From Ilumatobacteraceae bacterium (lineage in GTDB: Bacteria > Actinomycetota > Acidimicrobiia > Acidimicrobiales > Ilumatobacteraceae), in contig JAHRVJ010000261.1 of assembly GCA_019090765.1 (NCBI GenBank), positions 1 to 13,951 on the forward strand: a DNA stretch of 13,951 bases, written 5' to 3'. The notes below the pieces were generated by a model, which did not search any database, was not told the origin of the DNA, and was given only the letters and a program-made list of their open reading frames with translations. Each line of letters opens with the position of its first letter. Positions within the stretch are counted from its first letter, which is position 1. Both the position numbers and the translations under genes were made by a program. This document shows positions 13,209-13,951 of the stretch, piece by piece.

Positions 13209-13951
13209 TCATGCGACTTGTACTCGCGCTGGTTCACGGATCACGCTCGGCCAGTGATATAGGCGGTCAATCACTTCGACAGTCGACGTTTCAGGAACGA
13301 CACCAAGCAAGTCGCCCATCCGGGAGTTGTTGGCCAAGCGGCCACGGTTGAGCAGCTCGCTCACGTGATCGGGGATTGGAGCCCCGAGGATGTGAGTAAG
13401 GGCACCTGTGACCCGCCATTCGGGGCCGACAATAGGAATCGGAATTCGGCGGCCGCGCCGCGCCGCTTGAAGTGCGGTGGCCGCCCCCGGTGCTACGACA
13501 TTGACTGGCTCAGAGAGGCTATTGCGGGCTGCCGCGACGATTGCCAATGCAGCATCGCGGTCTTCAATCACTGCGAACGGCGGGTCTGCAAGGAGGCTGA
13601 AGGGGACTGCAGGAAGGCGCAGGAGTCGGCCAAGAGGCGACGGAACGTGCGGTCCTAGTACTGGCGCGAGTCGGACTGCGCCTACGGCAACTCCGATTCG
13701 CTCGCCAACGCGTGCCGCCGTGTGCTCGATTCCGGCCACGGTGCGCCCCCACTCGCTGGTGGGCCTGATTGGAGCATCCTCGCCCGGCCGGGTGAGTGAT
13801 CCCCGCCATCGCCCGTAGATCTCGATACCACTACGGACAATGATGTTCTCAAGTGCCGCGCACTCTGCGGCCGCACCAATGACCGACGTTGCAGCCTGGT
13901 CGGTGAGTTGCGCTGCTTCATGTGGGCCTGCGCGTGCATCTGGCTCCCAGA
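13209..13951 (-). CDS. NAD-dependent epimerase/dehydratase-like (extended SDR) protein, C-terminal part (5' end outside window)
   Basis: The frame is open from the right edge to the stop at 13209, giving about 246 residues; the GTG at 13739 is internal rather than the start. The pattern is that of an extended short-chain dehydrogenase: IIVRSGIEIYG (36-46 of the visible part; usually SSxxVYG), then a P-x-S-E-W-G segment, and GVAVGAVRLAPVLGPH (86-101), matching the strand that leads to the substrate domain. The N-terminal NAD-binding motif lies outside the window. The YxxxK catalytic pair is replaced by Trp67 and Val71 (W-G-R-T-V), so classical epimerase or dehydrogenase chemistry is doubtful. 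The later half contains the region that follows the nucleotide domain, with VIEDRDAALAIVAAA (117-131 of the visible part). It heads, or continues, the minus-strand operon with the PlsC-like protein and hydrolase, resembling the galE2-Rv0502 pair. Confidence 0.82.
   Translation of the reverse strand, partial: WEPDARAGPHEAAQLTDQAATSVIGAAAECAALENIIVRSGIEIYGRWRGSLTRPGEDAPIRPTSEWGRTVAGIEHTAARVGERIGVAVGAVRLAPVLGPHVPSPLGRLLRLPAVPFSLLADPPFAVIEDRDAALAIVAAARNSLSEPVNVVAPGAATALQAARRGRRIPIPIVGPEWRVTGALTHILGAPIPDHVSELLNRGRLANNSRMGDLLGVVPETSTVEVIDRLYHWPSVIREPARVQVA

Noticed and set aside
12687..13262. Plus-strand 191-codon open frame over the PlsC-like gene
   Set aside because: Low-complexity Arg/Ser/Ala/Pro composition and no motif; the opposite strand has an operon layout, a good ribosome-binding site and a recognisable fold.

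Overview
The window is about 14 kb of GC-rich, densely coding bacterial DNA. Gene content (Rex next to hemA, C5-pathway heme genes, a hemACD block, acyl-CoA ligase, PlsC-like/epimerase pair) and promoters set 7-8 nt before start codons suggest an actinobacterium, possibly of the Acidimicrobiia. The phylum is fairly safe; the class is a guess. No gene-free stretch exceeds 100 bases, and I see no tRNA, rRNA, CRISPR array or mobile element.

Layout: (1) the 3' part of a fatty-acyl-CoA ligase (2-883); (2) a tight rex-hemA-hemC-hemD block (934-4566) behind a Rex-operator-like palindrome that overlaps a probable leaderless promoter; (3) two envelope genes between the halves of the heme pathway: a secreted seven-repeat propeller protein with two ASH-type domains (4638-7121, +) and a convergent single-pass membrane protein with Ig-like domains (7154-8368, -); (4) hemB-hemL (8450-10860); (5) a small membrane-anchored protein of unknown function (10954-11553); (6) a minus-strand operon read from the right edge: an epimerase-like SDR protein (cut by the window end), a PlsC-like protein and an alpha/beta hydrolase coupled by an ATGA overlap.

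Together HemA, HemL, HemB, HemC and HemD make uroporphyrinogen III from glutamyl-tRNA, and Rex can tie part of this to the NADH/NAD+ balance. A rex-hemACD operon controlled by Rex is established in Streptomyces coelicolor. The galE2-like/acyltransferase pair near hemACDB recalls the Mycobacterium tuberculosis Rv0501-Rv0502 ... Rv0509-Rv0512 neighbourhood.

The most interesting points are: a HemL N-terminal extension with four cysteines at exact five-residue spacing; a HemC with Ile at the position of the cofactor-binding Arg176 of E. coli; a Cys-Asp-Cys metal site in HemB; two neighbouring enzymes (SDR and acyltransferase) that both lack their catalytic motifs; and a leaderless promoter pattern repeated at four starts.
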